64,000 nt of DNA, from assembly GCF_000723885.1 (NCBI RefSeq), contig NZ_CCDG010000053.1:47149-111148 (forward strand). Direction: 5' to 3'. Source of the stretch: Paenibacillus camerounensis (GTDB taxonomy: Bacteria > Bacillota > Bacilli > Paenibacillales > Paenibacillaceae). The notes below the pieces were generated by a model. The model saw only the letters and a program-made list of their open reading frames with translations, was not told the origin of the DNA and made no database searches. The translations under genes were made by a program, and so were the position numbers. Of this stretch, positions 34,760-43,560 are shown piece by piece; the stretch's first letter is position 1; the number at the start of each line of letters is the position of its first letter.

Positions 34760-34993
34760 ATGCTGCTTGTTCTTTTGTGCCTGGTCATCGCTTCAGCCTG
34801 TATTGCCGCCGACCTGCCTTTGCTTAAGGGCAAGCGGAAGCGCCGGGACCGGGTTGTATATATGCTGTTCTGGGCAGCTGGAATCGCATCGGCTGTATGT
34901 GCGCTGCTGCGGGTGAACGTTCCGAGTCCGCTTTTACTCCTTATCATAATCTATAAGCCGTTTAATACCATCGTAGGGTCCTGGTTTCAGTAA
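34760..34993 (+). CDS. Germinant receptor D-type small membrane protein
   Basis: Protein of 77 residues with two hydrophobic helices (about 1-18 and 33-66), following the C subunit by 7 bases. Small two-helix D proteins encoded beside germinant receptors modulate receptor activity in Bacillus. The size, topology and position all match. AAAGGAG overlaps the C stop region and precedes its ATG. The assignment rests on context more than on sequence motifs. Confidence 0.7.
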   Translation: MLLVLLCLVIASACIAADLPLLKGKRKRRDRVVYMLFWAAGIASAVCALLRVNVPSPLLLLIIIYKPFNTIVGSWFQ

Positions 34994-35021
34994 GCTTGCA
35001 GCCGGCTGGACCGCATGGTTA

Positions 35022-35061
35022 AGCAGGGCAGCTGTTCCCGGAGCGGGAGGGCTGCCCTGCT
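35022..35061. terminator. Possible bidirectional terminator hairpin
   Basis: A 10-bp stem AGCAGGGCAG/CTGCCCTGCT with an inner TCCCG/CGGGA stem lies between the convergent germinant D and ferredoxin genes. The T-tract is poor. Confidence 0.5.
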
Positions 35062-35095
35062 GCTTGTATAATGAACTGGATGTTCAGTGTAGCTT

Positions 35096-35416
35096 TCAGG
35101 CAAAAGGAGCATCAGCAAGCTGAATGCACTGGGTCGGGCAGCTGGCAATGGCATCCTGAAGCTCTTTCTGCAGCTCCTCGGCGATAGCCGTAATGCCGCG
35201 GTTGTTGTCCCCTGCAAAAATGACTGCGGCAATTCCTTCATCATCCAGATCAAATATATCGGGGGCAGCAGAATTGCAGGCTCCGCAGGCGATGCATTCC
35301 TCCTCATGACGTATACAAACAGATATACCTGCGATTGCAGTGAAGCACTGCCATTTACACAGTTTTTGTGACAGCCCGTTGACGGATGAAATGAAGATGC
35401 TATACAGTAGCCTCAT
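35096..35416 (-). CDS. Single-cluster [4Fe-4S] ferredoxin
   Basis: Low-potential electron carrier. CIACGAC (Cys41, 44, 47) and the later Cys93 in SCPTQC supply the four cluster ligands; the core with APDIFDLDDEGIA matches Bacillus Fer. The frame starts with ATG at 35416, giving 38 residues before the first ligand where Fer has about a dozen. No good ribosome binding site precedes this ATG, and the codons nearer the core include no ATG, GTG or TTG. The true start is unresolved; a rare start or N-terminal frameshift is possible. Confidence 0.8.
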   Translation of the reverse strand: MRLLYSIFISSVNGLSQKLCKWQCFTAIAGISVCIRHEEECIACGACNSAAPDIFDLDDEGIAAVIFAGDNNRGITAIAEELQKELQDAIASCPTQCIQLADAPFA

Positions 35417-35538
35417 TGTAAAATAGTGATTGCTGAGCCCAAACCGGGCGAAACTGGAGTATTGGGACTACAATCTGCTAAAATAAGATTATCTGCATTT
35501 GTGAAGTTGGCATCATACATACCAAAGGAGAAATGAAT

Positions 35539-36450
35539 GTGAATGAGAAGCTGAAGCAGGCCTATGATAAATTAGGCTTATCTGAAAACGTATCCAGGGA
35601 AGAGATTAATAAACGCTTTGACCTGCTGATTAAACGGCGGAAGTCCAAGGCTTCGGAGGAGGAGCGCTCAGCGCCCGAGGAGGATTTTCAGGCCTTCAAG
35701 TTTATTCTTGATACGCTGGACAAGCAGGAGATCGAAGAAGCGGAGCAGGAGCGTCTGGCTAAGTACGGCAAGTTCTCCGGAGCGGCAAGCAAATGGGAAC
35801 GGTTCTTCCGCCTGTACCGGACGCATGTTATTGTATCGGTCATTGCCGTCATTGTGCTTGCTGTTGCCGGAAATGCTATTTATAACAACTGGCAGCATCG
35901 TAAATATCTGGCTTCCCTGCCTCCGCTGGATGCCAAAATTATGTTTCTGGGCAATTTCGGTGTGCAGGACCCGGACGGACAGACAGCCGATTTGGATGCC
36001 GCTATTATTGCGCAGTATCCGGAGTGGAAGCGGGTAGAAAGTAACATGATATACCTGCCGAGAACCGGGCAGGGCGGGGATTCCTTCGATATGAACTATA
36101 TGCAAAAAGCGGTGGTGGAGCTGGCGGCGAACCATCCTGATATTATTATTCTGGATGATGCAACACTGGAATGGATCGGCGGGCAGGACGGCTTTCAGGA
36201 TCTGAGCGCTATTGTTGCAAGCGGAAGCCTGGATAAGGATGACCCGCGGCTGAAGTGGGGGACTAATCCGCAGAGCGGAAAGGAAGAGCTGTATGGCGTA
36301 GATATTACGGATTCAGCCTTTGTTGCCGCATTGCCGGTTAATAAGGCTGAGGACGAGAATATGATTATTGGGGTCCTCGGAGTGGATGAAGTCAAGGACA
36401 AGGCTATTTCTTTTATTGAGCATATTGCCGGAGAATCGGCTGCACAGTAA
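35539..36450 (+). CDS. J-domain-like membrane protein, function unknown
   Basis: About 303 residues. The N-terminal ~60 residues (KLKQAYDKLGLSENVSREEI) resemble a J-like helical module but lack the HPD tripeptide, so Hsp70 stimulation is unlikely. One membrane helix (about 95-113) is followed by an extracytoplasmic domain containing DAKIMFLGNFGV and PDIIILDDATLEWI. The GTG at 35539 has AAAGGAG 8 bases upstream; the ATG at 35533 is only 2 bases away from it. The gene stands alone between the ferredoxin and a strong terminator. Confidence 0.6.
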   Translation: MNEKLKQAYDKLGLSENVSREEINKRFDLLIKRRKSKASEEERSAPEEDFQAFKFILDTLDKQEIEEAEQERLAKYGKFSGAASKWERFFRLYRTHVIVSVIAVIVLAVAGNAIYNNWQHRKYLASLPPLDAKIMFLGNFGVQDPDGQTADLDAAIIAQYPEWKRVESNMIYLPRTGQGGDSFDMNYMQKAVVELAANHPDIIILDDATLEWIGGQDGFQDLSAIVASGSLDKDDPRLKWGTNPQSGKEELYGVDITDSAFVAALPVNKAEDENMIIGVLGVDEVKDKAISFIEHIAGESAAQ

Positions 36451-36479
36451 GAAGATGCAGGACATCATAATATTCTGCT

Positions 36480-36515
36480 AAAAACCGTGTGCCCACGAAT
36501 GGGTACACGGTTTTT
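36480..36515. terminator. Strong bidirectional terminator
   Basis: A 16-bp stem (AAAAACCGTGTGCCCA with TGGGTACACGGTTTTT, one G-T pair) with a CGAA loop separates the J-like gene from pdxK. Confidence 0.88.
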
Positions 36516-36554
36516 GAGCAGAGCAGGAAGCGGTTGTCACACGCCGGGCTTGTC

Positions 36555-37367
36555 CTATTTCTCCAGACGGTAGCCGCCGTGGAATACAGGTCCGACATAC
36601 TGGTTAAAGGCATATCCGCTGCGGATTGCGGCAGAGACGAAGTCCTTAGCCTTGGCTACAGCTTCATGGACGCTCAAGCCGTTTGCCAGACCGCCGGTAA
36701 TTGCCGCAGCGAATGTGCAGCCTGCACCATGGTTGTAAGCCGGCTCAATCTTTGCAGTCTCCAGCACGGTAAAGTCTGTACCGTCAAAGAAGACATCAAT
36801 CGCCAGATCGCCGCCCAGTGCCTTTCCGCCTTTTACGACAACATTTTTGGTGCCGAGCTTGTGGATCAGGCGTGCTGCTTCTTTCATATCTTCAAGGGTT
36901 GTAAGCTTGCCCAGTCCGGACAATACCCCTGCTTCGAACAGGTTAGGCGTAACGACTGTTGCCAGCGGCAGCAGCAGATCACGGATTGCATTGGCGCTCT
37001 CCGGATTGAGGACTTCATCCTCGCCCTTGCAGACCATAACAGGGTCGATAACTACATTGGTCTGAAGGTTGTCTTTAATTGCTTTTTCGGCGACATGGAC
37101 AATTTCGACACTGCCCAGCATGCCTGTCTTCATGGCGTCTACAGGACCGCCGGCGAAGATTGTTTTGAGCTGCTCGGCTACGATAGCAGCATCCACCGGG
37201 TAAACGTTATGATGCCATCCGTTATCCGGGTCCATTGTAACAATAGTAGTTAATGCGCTGAAGCCGTAAGTGCCGTATTCCTCAAAGGTTTTGAGGTCAG
37301 CCTGGATGCCTGCGCCACCGCTGGAGTCACTACCGGCTATAGTTAGGGTTTTAACGATTTTTGACAA
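36555..37367 (-). CDS. pdxK: Pyridoxal/pyridoxine kinase, ThiD-like
   Basis: Phosphorylates pyridoxal, pyridoxine or pyridoxamine in vitamin B6 salvage; related to hydroxymethylpyrimidine kinase ThiD. The 270-residue protein follows Bacillus PdxK closely: KTLTIAGSDSSGGAGIQADL, DAMKTGMLGSVEI, NVVIDPVMVCKGEDEVL, VVTPNLFEA, and the catalytic GAGC in YNHGAGCTFAAA. I choose the TTG at 37367, which gives MSKIVKTLTIAG and has AAGGAG 9 bases upstream. An ATG 24 bases earlier lacks a ribosome binding site. Confidence 0.92.
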   Translation of the reverse strand: MSKIVKTLTIAGSDSSGGAGIQADLKTFEEYGTYGFSALTTIVTMDPDNGWHHNVYPVDAAIVAEQLKTIFAGGPVDAMKTGMLGSVEIVHVAEKAIKDNLQTNVVIDPVMVCKGEDEVLNPESANAIRDLLLPLATVVTPNLFEAGVLSGLGKLTTLEDMKEAARLIHKLGTKNVVVKGGKALGGDLAIDVFFDGTDFTVLETAKIEPAYNHGAGCTFAAAITGGLANGLSVHEAVAKAKDFVSAAIRSGYAFNQYVGPVFHGGYRLEK

Positions 37368-37447
37368 GGCGAACGTCTCCTTCTTGTACATAAAGTTCTT
37401 TCTAATTGCACTACGACATTATAACAAAAAACACCGCTAGCGTCGCC

Positions 37448-37483
37448 AAAAAAAGCGCAACACCCTTTTTTCAGTGCTGCGCT
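37448..37483 (-). terminator. Terminator of the sigma/anti-sigma operon
   Basis: On the - strand AGCGCAGCAC pairs with GTGTTGCGCT and is followed by TTTTTTT. It lies just after the stop of the membrane protein gene at 37500. Confidence 0.8.
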
Positions 37484-37499
37484 GCCTGTAGTTCACGGT

Positions 37500-38924
37500 C
37501 TATTCCTTACTGCTGAAGCCGGCAAGGGCGGTCTTTATTGCCTTGTCATATTTGAAGCCGCCGTCACCGCCGGGGCCCATCCAATACACCACAAGAAAGT
37601 TACCTCCCCTGAATACATGGGGATACGTCCGGGCTCCACCGTCGTAGGTGGTGCGGTTAATCTCCAGCTTCAGGGCTTCAATCCCCTCAGCACAGGCCTC
37701 GGCACCGTCATAAGTGTAGACGGATAAGCGGTCTGTGATTGTCAGCGGACCTTCATAGTCGATCAGCAGCTCATCCGGCCACACGCCTGCAAGCTCTTTA
37801 TTGAACATATGCTCTTCTCCGGCGTTCACTGCATCCAGTCTGAGACCCTGCTGCTCCAGCGCACCTGTCAGGGCGCTAGCGGGGAACGGGACAGCGTCTG
37901 CTGCTGCGGAATCTGCTTGCGGTTCTGCAAGCCTGAGCGCCCCCTGATTAGCAGTGAAAAAGCCCATTATGCTCTCCATTGCTTCCTGCCCGGAATTACC
38001 GGAGGTATGCTTCAGCTCGAGCCGGCGGATCAGATAACCCCAGCTGCCTTCTTCGTAATAAGCCGCTCCGTCAGCAGCAAGGCTCTCCGTATCCGGTTCG
38101 AGTGCATAGCGGAGGGTGCGCGCAGCCGCATCACCGGTACTCCCCAGCTGCCGCTTCGTGAATTCCAGCGGCACATAGACCGGAAAGCCTTGATCCGCTG
38201 CCCATTCCTCCTTATCCGGATAATAGAGCCCGATATCCCCGACCGCACAGCCCTGACAGCTCCAGTTGGTATCGGTGTAGATCAGTGTCTGGACAGGATC
38301 AGCAGGGTTCCGGTAAGTCACGCCATAGGACCCGTTCACTCCAATGACGGCAGAGGCTTCCCAGCCGGCTGGAGCGAGCAGCAGGTAGCTGTCTTGCGCA
38401 TCTGTGCGGTAGACCAGTGTAGCCTGCAGCTGATCTGCCACACTGCCGGCAAGCGGAAAGGTCATCTCAGGCAGGGCGGGAATCGGATTCTTCACCGCCG
38501 GGAGCCCGTTTTCTGCGCTGGGGAGGGCAGGGATGGCACGGAGCGGCAGCTGCACCTCCTCCCCGGCGGAATCTGCTGAAGGAAAGGACAGCAACGCCGG
38601 CAGGCTGTCTGCGGCAGCATCGTCCGGAGAATTGCCGGCTCCGTTAACAGGAGGGACTTTATCCGGACCGCCGCCGGGAGCGGCAGCTCCAGTAATCCCG
38701 GAACTGCTTGGTGCGCTGCTGAATCCGCCGGTGCTGTAGCCGATCAGCAGCACAAGTACAAGCAGCGGGAGCACCAGCGCAGCATACGTCCGGGCACGAA
38801 GCTTCCGGGGAAGCGGACCCGGCAGACGGTCATGAACCTTCTGCTGCAGCTGTTTACTGAAGCGGCTCCCTGCAAAAGGCTTCTCCTGCAGCATCTTCTC
38901 CCAGTCCTGCGGTAACTTACTCAT
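37500..38924 (-). CDS. Putative anti-sigma factor or sigma-associated membrane protein
   Basis: Protein of 474 residues with a short cytoplasmic N-terminus (KLPQDWEKMLQEKPFAGSRF), one membrane helix (about 47-65), a Gly/Pro/Ala-rich linker and a large extracytoplasmic region. Its start overlaps the ECF sigma factor gene by 8 bases, the usual arrangement for a cognate anti-sigma factor. There is no zinc-binding HxxxCxxC motif. The outer domain, with tryptophan and cysteine in DTNWSCQGCAVGDI, could sense an envelope signal. The function is inferred from position. Confidence 0.6.
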   Translation of the reverse strand: MSKLPQDWEKMLQEKPFAGSRFSKQLQQKVHDRLPGPLPRKLRARTYAALVLPLLVLVLLIGYSTGGFSSAPSSSGITGAAAPGGGPDKVPPVNGAGNSPDDAAADSLPALLSFPSADSAGEEVQLPLRAIPALPSAENGLPAVKNPIPALPEMTFPLAGSVADQLQATLVYRTDAQDSYLLLAPAGWEASAVIGVNGSYGVTYRNPADPVQTLIYTDTNWSCQGCAVGDIGLYYPDKEEWAADQGFPVYVPLEFTKRQLGSTGDAAARTLRYALEPDTESLAADGAAYYEEGSWGYLIRRLELKHTSGNSGQEAMESIMGFFTANQGALRLAEPQADSAAADAVPFPASALTGALEQQGLRLDAVNAGEEHMFNKELAGVWPDELLIDYEGPLTITDRLSVYTYDGAEACAEGIEALKLEINRTTYDGGARTYPHVFRGGNFLVVYWMGPGGDGGFKYDKAIKTALAGFSSKE

Positions 38925-39456
38925 TGCGGTCCAGCTCCTTTTCCCAGTATTCGTTAGCTTTCTGCCGTGCCCGGTGCAGCCTTGACTTAGCCGCCGGCAG
39001 GCTGATGTTCAGTGTATGTGCGAGCTCCTCCATTGACATATTATAGTGTGCATGGAGCATCAGAATTTCCCTGTACTTGCGGGGAAGGCGCAGGACAAGC
39101 TGCCAGATTTCGCTGCTGAGTGATTCATTCATATAGACAGCCTCTGCTGATTGCTCCGTGCGTGTGTTGTCCGGCGCGGCCTGCAAGGTCACCCGTTTCA
39201 TAAAGCTGCTGCTGCGGTAGGTATACCAGCGGTTGCGGGTAATCCGCAGCAGCCAAGTTTTGACCGAGGCCTCTCCCCGGAATGAATGCATATATTTAAA
39301 TGCCCGGATGAAGGTCTCCTGGGCAATGTCATCAGCAGCACTGCTGCTGCCCGACAGAAAGCAGGCGTAATTCCATACATCCTCGCCATAGGTTTCCATC
39401 AGTGTTGTTAATGCGCCTGCGCTCATCGTGGTGACTTCATTCTGCTCCATTGACAT
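38917..39456 (-). CDS. ECF-type RNA polymerase sigma factor
   Basis: Sigma-70 family protein of 179 residues containing only regions 2 and 4. Region 2 has DDIAQETFIRAFKYMHSFRG and WLLRITRNRWYTY; region 4 has LPRKYREILMLHAHYNMSME and a helix-turn-helix ending AAKSRLHRARQKANEY. GGGGGG precedes the ATG. It is the first gene of a two-gene operon with the membrane protein that probably holds it inactive. Confidence 0.93.
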   Translation of the reverse strand: MSMEQNEVTTMSAGALTTLMETYGEDVWNYACFLSGSSSAADDIAQETFIRAFKYMHSFRGEASVKTWLLRITRNRWYTYRSSSFMKRVTLQAAPDNTRTEQSAEAVYMNESLSSEIWQLVLRLPRKYREILMLHAHYNMSMEELAHTLNISLPAAKSRLHRARQKANEYWEKELDRNE

Positions 39457-39668
39457 GCCTTGCCCCCCAGTCTCTATAACATTGACCCATCTGCATCCGG
39501 ATAAGTTGCTTTTTTTGCGTAAAAACTTTTATACAGTGTACCTTCGGGAAGAATACTTGCGGAATGAAGCAGCCGCATGGGTAGGAACAGGGTTGCAAAT
39601 CTGCCGGGCTGCATATCCATATAGGAGCACAAAATACGGTTTGGTGTTGAACCGGTCAGGAGGATCTA

Positions 39669-40799
39669 ATGATAGAAATCAGCTTATGCATGATTGTCCG
39701 CAATGAGGAAGCCGGCCTGCCCCGCTGCCTGTCTACGGTTGCCTCTATTGCCGATGAGATTATAATTGTGGATACAGGCTCCACAGACGGGACCAAAGCA
39801 GCAGCTTCTGCTTTCGGGGCCGTCATTTATGATTTTACGTGGATTGATGACTTTTCCGCTGCACGTAATTTTGCGTTTAGCAAAGCCACCAAAGAATACA
39901 TCCTCTGGCTGGATGCAGATGATTACCTGAAGGAGGAGGACAGGCAGCGGTTTATCCGGCTGAAGCAGGAGATGCCGGGGGGGATTGACACTGTGAACAT
40001 GCAGTACAATCTGGGTTTTGATGCGGACGGAAATGTGACAGTATCACTCCGGCGCAACCGTCTGGTCCGGCGCAGCCGCAACTTCAGATGGATCGGGCCC
40101 GTGCATGAATATCTGGAGGTGTATGGAGCTTCACTCAGCAGTGATGTCTGTGTTACTCATGAAAAAGACAAGGCATATACTGACCGTAATCTGCGCATCT
40201 ACCAGAAGCGGGCGGAAGCGGGGGAGAAGTTCTCACCCCGCGATCAGTATTACTTCGCTAATGAGCTTCGTGACCACGGGATGCATGGAGAGGCAGCCAG
40301 ATACTATGATCAGTTTCTGGATGGGGGACGGGGGTGGATTGAGGATAATATTCAGGCCTGCCTGAAGCTGGCAGAATGCAGGGAGCAGCTGGGTGATCCG
40401 GGAGCTGCCTTCGCTGCGCTGTGCAGAACACTGCAATATGACCAGCCGCGCGCAGAATTCTGCTGCAGGCTGGGAGCCTGGCATCTGGACAAAGGACAGC
40501 TGCAAGCTGCAGTATACTGGTATGAGCAGGCTGTTATGCTGCCCCGGGACGGAGAATCAATGGCCTTCAGGAATGAAGCATATTCGACCTGGCTTCCGCA
40601 TCTTCAGCTCGCTCTGTGTTATGACCGGCTGGGACAGCATGAGAAAGCCAATCAGCATAATGAAACAGCGCTGCTGTTCCATCCGGCCCATCCGAGCATG
40701 CTGTATAACCGCAATTATTTTCAGAATCTGCTCGGGGACCGTTACATCCGCCTGCAATCGCCTGATACACCAGATTCAGGTGCGGCCCATCCTGAATAA
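39669..40799 (+). CDS. Family 2 glycosyltransferase with TPR-like C-terminus
   Basis: Cytoplasmic GT-A enzyme of 376 residues. ISLCMIVRNEEAGLPRCL and IIIVDTGSTDGT form the nucleotide-sugar site, and WLDADD is the metal-binding DxD region. Residues 190-350 are helical repeats resembling TPRs (AARYYDQFL, LQAAVYWYEQA, QHEKANQHNETALL). Relatives glycosylate peptides or surface structures. AGGAGG precedes the ATG. A family 4 transferase lies convergent downstream. Confidence 0.88.
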   Translation: MIEISLCMIVRNEEAGLPRCLSTVASIADEIIIVDTGSTDGTKAAASAFGAVIYDFTWIDDFSAARNFAFSKATKEYILWLDADDYLKEEDRQRFIRLKQEMPGGIDTVNMQYNLGFDADGNVTVSLRRNRLVRRSRNFRWIGPVHEYLEVYGASLSSDVCVTHEKDKAYTDRNLRIYQKRAEAGEKFSPRDQYYFANELRDHGMHGEAARYYDQFLDGGRGWIEDNIQACLKLAECREQLGDPGAAFAALCRTLQYDQPRAEFCCRLGAWHLDKGQLQAAVYWYEQAVMLPRDGESMAFRNEAYSTWLPHLQLALCYDRLGQHEKANQHNETALLFHPAHPSMLYNRNYFQNLLGDRYIRLQSPDTPDSGAAHPE

Positions 40800-40839
40800 C
40801 TGTAATGCCGGGAAATAGATTTCATACAATGTTCTACTA

Positions 40840-40900
40840 ATAATAAACGGGCAGCAGCACACCGGCGGTATCCGTTGATGTACTGCTGCCCGTTTATTAT
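40840..40900. terminator. Long bidirectional hairpin between glycosyltransferase genes
   Basis: Perfect 18-bp arms, 40840-40857 and 40883-40900, contain GGGCAGCAG and CTGCTGCCC. The 25 bases between can pair further with wobbles to a short loop. Flanking A/T tracts suit termination from both sides. Confidence 0.75.
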
Positions 40901-40956
40901 GTGTATCCGTCCCGGAAGCTGTCTGCTGTGCGGTAATGGCTGCCGGTTCCCCGCAA

Positions 40957-42003
40957 TCAGTGTGTGTAATTTCCTTGCATGAAATTGTGAATAGTCTGTT
41001 CCATAATCCGGACACTGCTCTCCCAGGTCCAGCGGTTTGAGTCCACTTCTCCCTGTGACGCCAGCCTGATCCTGAGCGCATGATCCTGCACAAGCCGGAT
41101 TACATCGCCAGCCAGCCTGTTTTCATACCGGAAGGAGAGCAGGCAGTTCGTTTCGTGCCTTGCATACTCCATATTTCCTCCGGAATAGACGGTAGCAAGT
41201 GCTGCACCACAGCGCATCGCTTCCAGCCCCGGCAGGGAGCCGCTGTCAAATATGCTTGAACTGACAAAAATATCTGCACAATTGTAATGGTAATTCAGCT
41301 CTTCGTCGTTCAGTGGAGTGAAAAAGCGGTATTTGCCGCCGGCTTTCAGCTGCTGAAGAGATTCCGAGGTGTAAAACTCGTCCGGCGGGCTGATAAAATT
41401 GATATTCACATGCGGTAGATTCTGCTTTACGATGTCGAGCTGTGAGATGAGATACTCCTGTTCGCGGTGCCAGGAGAAGCCGTTCTCGACCTTGCGGAGA
41501 ATAGCGGTAATGTTCACCGGCTCCTGCAGGTTATGACGGATATGCCGGTTTCGGAAAACGGTGCTGATCCCGACCGGGACAATACTGCCGGTAATCCCGT
41601 GGTTAAGGGCGATGATATCACGCTGCCACTCTGATAACACGAGCAGTCTCGAAGTGGTATTATAGCTGGGAAAAGACACATGATTCTCCGGCAGAAACAG
41701 CGGTTCATAGCATAATGAAAGACGGATATGCAGCCCTTTGCCGCTCCGGCTGGCCTCTTCTGAAACAGGCACGGTGGTATAGAAATTAGAGACAATAATA
41801 TCGCTAGCCGGGAAATCGGATTCGCGGAGTACGGTATGGTCTGTACGGTGCAGCGTAGAATGGATGTCATAGGAGATATCGCCGTGGACCGGCATGACAA
41901 TGATCACCTGATGGCCAAGAGCTGTAAGACCATTGGTGAGTTCCACCAGCATGCGTTGCGCTCCGCCATGGCATAGGGTGAGAATGGGAAATGTGAACCT
42001 CAT
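40957..42003 (-). CDS. Family 4-type glycosyltransferase
   Basis: GT-B fold protein of 348 residues. The acceptor half has LTLCHGGAQRMLVELTNGL. The donor half has SSSIFDSGSLPGLEAMRCGA, the usual nucleotide-sugar-binding EX-rich loop, although the second Glu position is less typical. GGGAAGAG precedes the ATG. Convergent with the GT2 gene; both may modify a surface polymer, but there is no other polysaccharide cluster here. Confidence 0.82.
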   Translation of the reverse strand: MRFTFPILTLCHGGAQRMLVELTNGLTALGHQVIIVMPVHGDISYDIHSTLHRTDHTVLRESDFPASDIIVSNFYTTVPVSEEASRSGKGLHIRLSLCYEPLFLPENHVSFPSYNTTSRLLVLSEWQRDIIALNHGITGSIVPVGISTVFRNRHIRHNLQEPVNITAILRKVENGFSWHREQEYLISQLDIVKQNLPHVNINFISPPDEFYTSESLQQLKAGGKYRFFTPLNDEELNYHYNCADIFVSSSIFDSGSLPGLEAMRCGAALATVYSGGNMEYARHETNCLLSFRYENRLAGDVIRLVQDHALRIRLASQGEVDSNRWTWESSVRIMEQTIHNFMQGNYTH

Positions 42004-42136
42004 CGCTGATCTCTTCCCTTCCTTTATCGCGCTGAATTGGCATTATAGATCTGTATAGCATATTATTCAGCGAAGAGAGAAAAGGAACGAATTTTGGTTA
42101 AACGTCTATGGGGATGCTGGGGGCTGTCAGAGGATT

Positions 42137-42178
42137 CTGGCCGGAGCGGCAGCGCATTGCACGCACCGCAACGGCCAG
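42137..42178. terminator. Possible terminator hairpin
   Basis: CTGGCCG and CGGCCAG arms enclose further partial pairing, just beyond the 3' end of the sugar isomerase gene and upstream of the glycosyltransferase gene. No T-tract is evident. Confidence 0.35.
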
Positions 42179-42199
42179 AGCAAGAAAAGCATCAGGGGT

Positions 42200-43036
42200 C
42201 TAGCTGCGCAGACTGTGGAGCAGGGCGACCGTTTCATTCATAACAGGCAGTGTAATCTCTTCGAGTGACACATCAAGCATCGGCTTACGTGCCTGGAGCT
42301 TCTTGAAGAATTCAGCCGTATGGAACAGTCCGCCTCCCGGGACTCCGTGACGGTAACCCGAGCCTTCAGCGTAGATGTCCTTCAGATGGGCGAGAATGAT
42401 CCGGTCACCGAACAGGTCGAGCGAGCTGTCTACAATCTCATCCTGGCGCTCGACATCTTGCCCGATCAGATTGCAGGGATCGAATACGACACCAATGTTG
42501 CTGGACGGTACTTCATCCAGAATCCGGCGCATGTGCTGAGGCGAGGCGAGAGTATGGCTGCTTACACCTTCGATGCCTACAAATACGCCCCATTTCTCCG
42601 CTTCCTCAGCCAGTTCTTCCAGCGTAGCTCTGAAGGTCTGCCAGCCGATCTCTTCATAACGCTCCGGATCAGCAGACTGATAAGTGGTTAAGCCTCCGCT
42701 TTCAGTGGCTACCATCGGCGCCCCGAATTGCTTGGCAAAGCGCAAATGCTCCTTGAAGCGGTTAATTTCAGCCCTGCGTACTGCCGGGTCCGGGTTGATC
42801 GGATCAATATAGCAGCCGAGCACGCCGATACGGACACCCGCCTTGTCGAACTTCTCACCGATATAATTAGCCAGCGCAGGGCTGAATTTGCCCGGAGAAA
42901 GATCAATATCCTGAATAGCTTTGGTTAAGGCTAGCTGCACAAAATCAATGTCGTGAGCCTGCAGAGTGGAAACCAGTGTGTCGAGTGGCAGGCAACCTGC
43001 CGTGTGTGCTAAAGTTCCGAATCGAATGGGTAACAT
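42200..43036 (-). CDS. Sugar phosphate isomerase/epimerase family protein (second copy)
   Basis: TIM-barrel protein of 278 residues in the xylose-isomerase-like AP-endonuclease-2 superfamily. Metal ligands are suggested by GIEGVSSHT, VVFDPCNL, LAHLKD and SLEE. It is not closely similar to the isomerase at 21 kb. The start is odd: AAAAGGAG abuts the ATG with no spacer, while an ATT at codon 4 (43027) is 9 bases from it. Relatives act on rare sugars, inositol or hydroxypyruvate; the substrate here is unknown. Confidence 0.83.
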   Translation of the reverse strand: MLPIRFGTLAHTAGCLPLDTLVSTLQAHDIDFVQLALTKAIQDIDLSPGKFSPALANYIGEKFDKAGVRIGVLGCYIDPINPDPAVRRAEINRFKEHLRFAKQFGAPMVATESGGLTTYQSADPERYEEIGWQTFRATLEELAEEAEKWGVFVGIEGVSSHTLASPQHMRRILDEVPSSNIGVVFDPCNLIGQDVERQDEIVDSSLDLFGDRIILAHLKDIYAEGSGYRHGVPGGGLFHTAEFFKKLQARKPMLDVSLEEITLPVMNETVALLHSLRS

Positions 43037-43220
43037 CTCCTTTTAAAATAATAATTACGTATTCCTATTAATAATAAATACGCTTTCACCTAGTTGCAAC
43101 TTCTAACTGGAGACAGATCCGCCAACGGGACAGGCCTGCTGTATATACCTTAATATTAAGCATGTGAACAGGATAACGTCAAAATAATATTTTTGCAGGA
43201 CAGGAAAAAGTGTAGCCGTT

Positions 43221-43367
43221 ATGGAAACTTTGGAAAAGAAACCGGCCTTAAAGAAAGACATTCTGGAAGCCAATAGGTTCAGGCATGGCACTAAGGAATT
43301 TGACAGCAGCCGGCCGATCTGGCGGCGGATTCGGCAAACCGCTGAACAAGTCATTCAGTGGGTCTGA
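43221..43367 (+). pseudogene. Nitroreductase remnant with internal deletion
   Basis: A 48-residue frame begins METLEKKPALKKDILEANRF and continues RHGTKEFD, which matches the N-terminus of NfsB/YdgI-type nitroreductases. It then jumps to RIRQTAEQVIQWV, which looks like the C-terminal end of the same family. The roughly 150-residue flavin-binding core is missing. Most likely an in-frame deletion remnant. The gap from 43037 to 43560 holds only this and the terminator after it. Confidence 0.6.
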
Positions 43368-43384
43368 GTCATTGCAACACAAAC

Positions 43385-43446
43385 AACCTCTCTGTAAAAG
43401 CCGGTACTGCGTGTGCCGGTTAGCAGAGAGGTTTTTTCTTTTTTGT
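43385..43446 (+). terminator. Terminator after the nitroreductase remnant
   Basis: AACCTCTCTG pairs with CAGAGAGGTT around an inner GC-rich hairpin, followed by TTTTCTTTTTT. Confidence 0.85.
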
Positions 43447-43560
43447 GAAAATATTGAGAAGGTGCGAAAAACGATTGAAAATTTGCTGAAAGCCCGCTAG
43501 TCTAAGAAGGGAAGTATCATCCGTGAAATAATCATTTTAGACTGAAGGGATTCCTGCAAC

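Noticed and set aside
43285..43500. 71-codon frame over the nitroreductase remnant and its terminator
   Set aside because: It reads through a clear rho-independent terminator and has no ribosome binding site.
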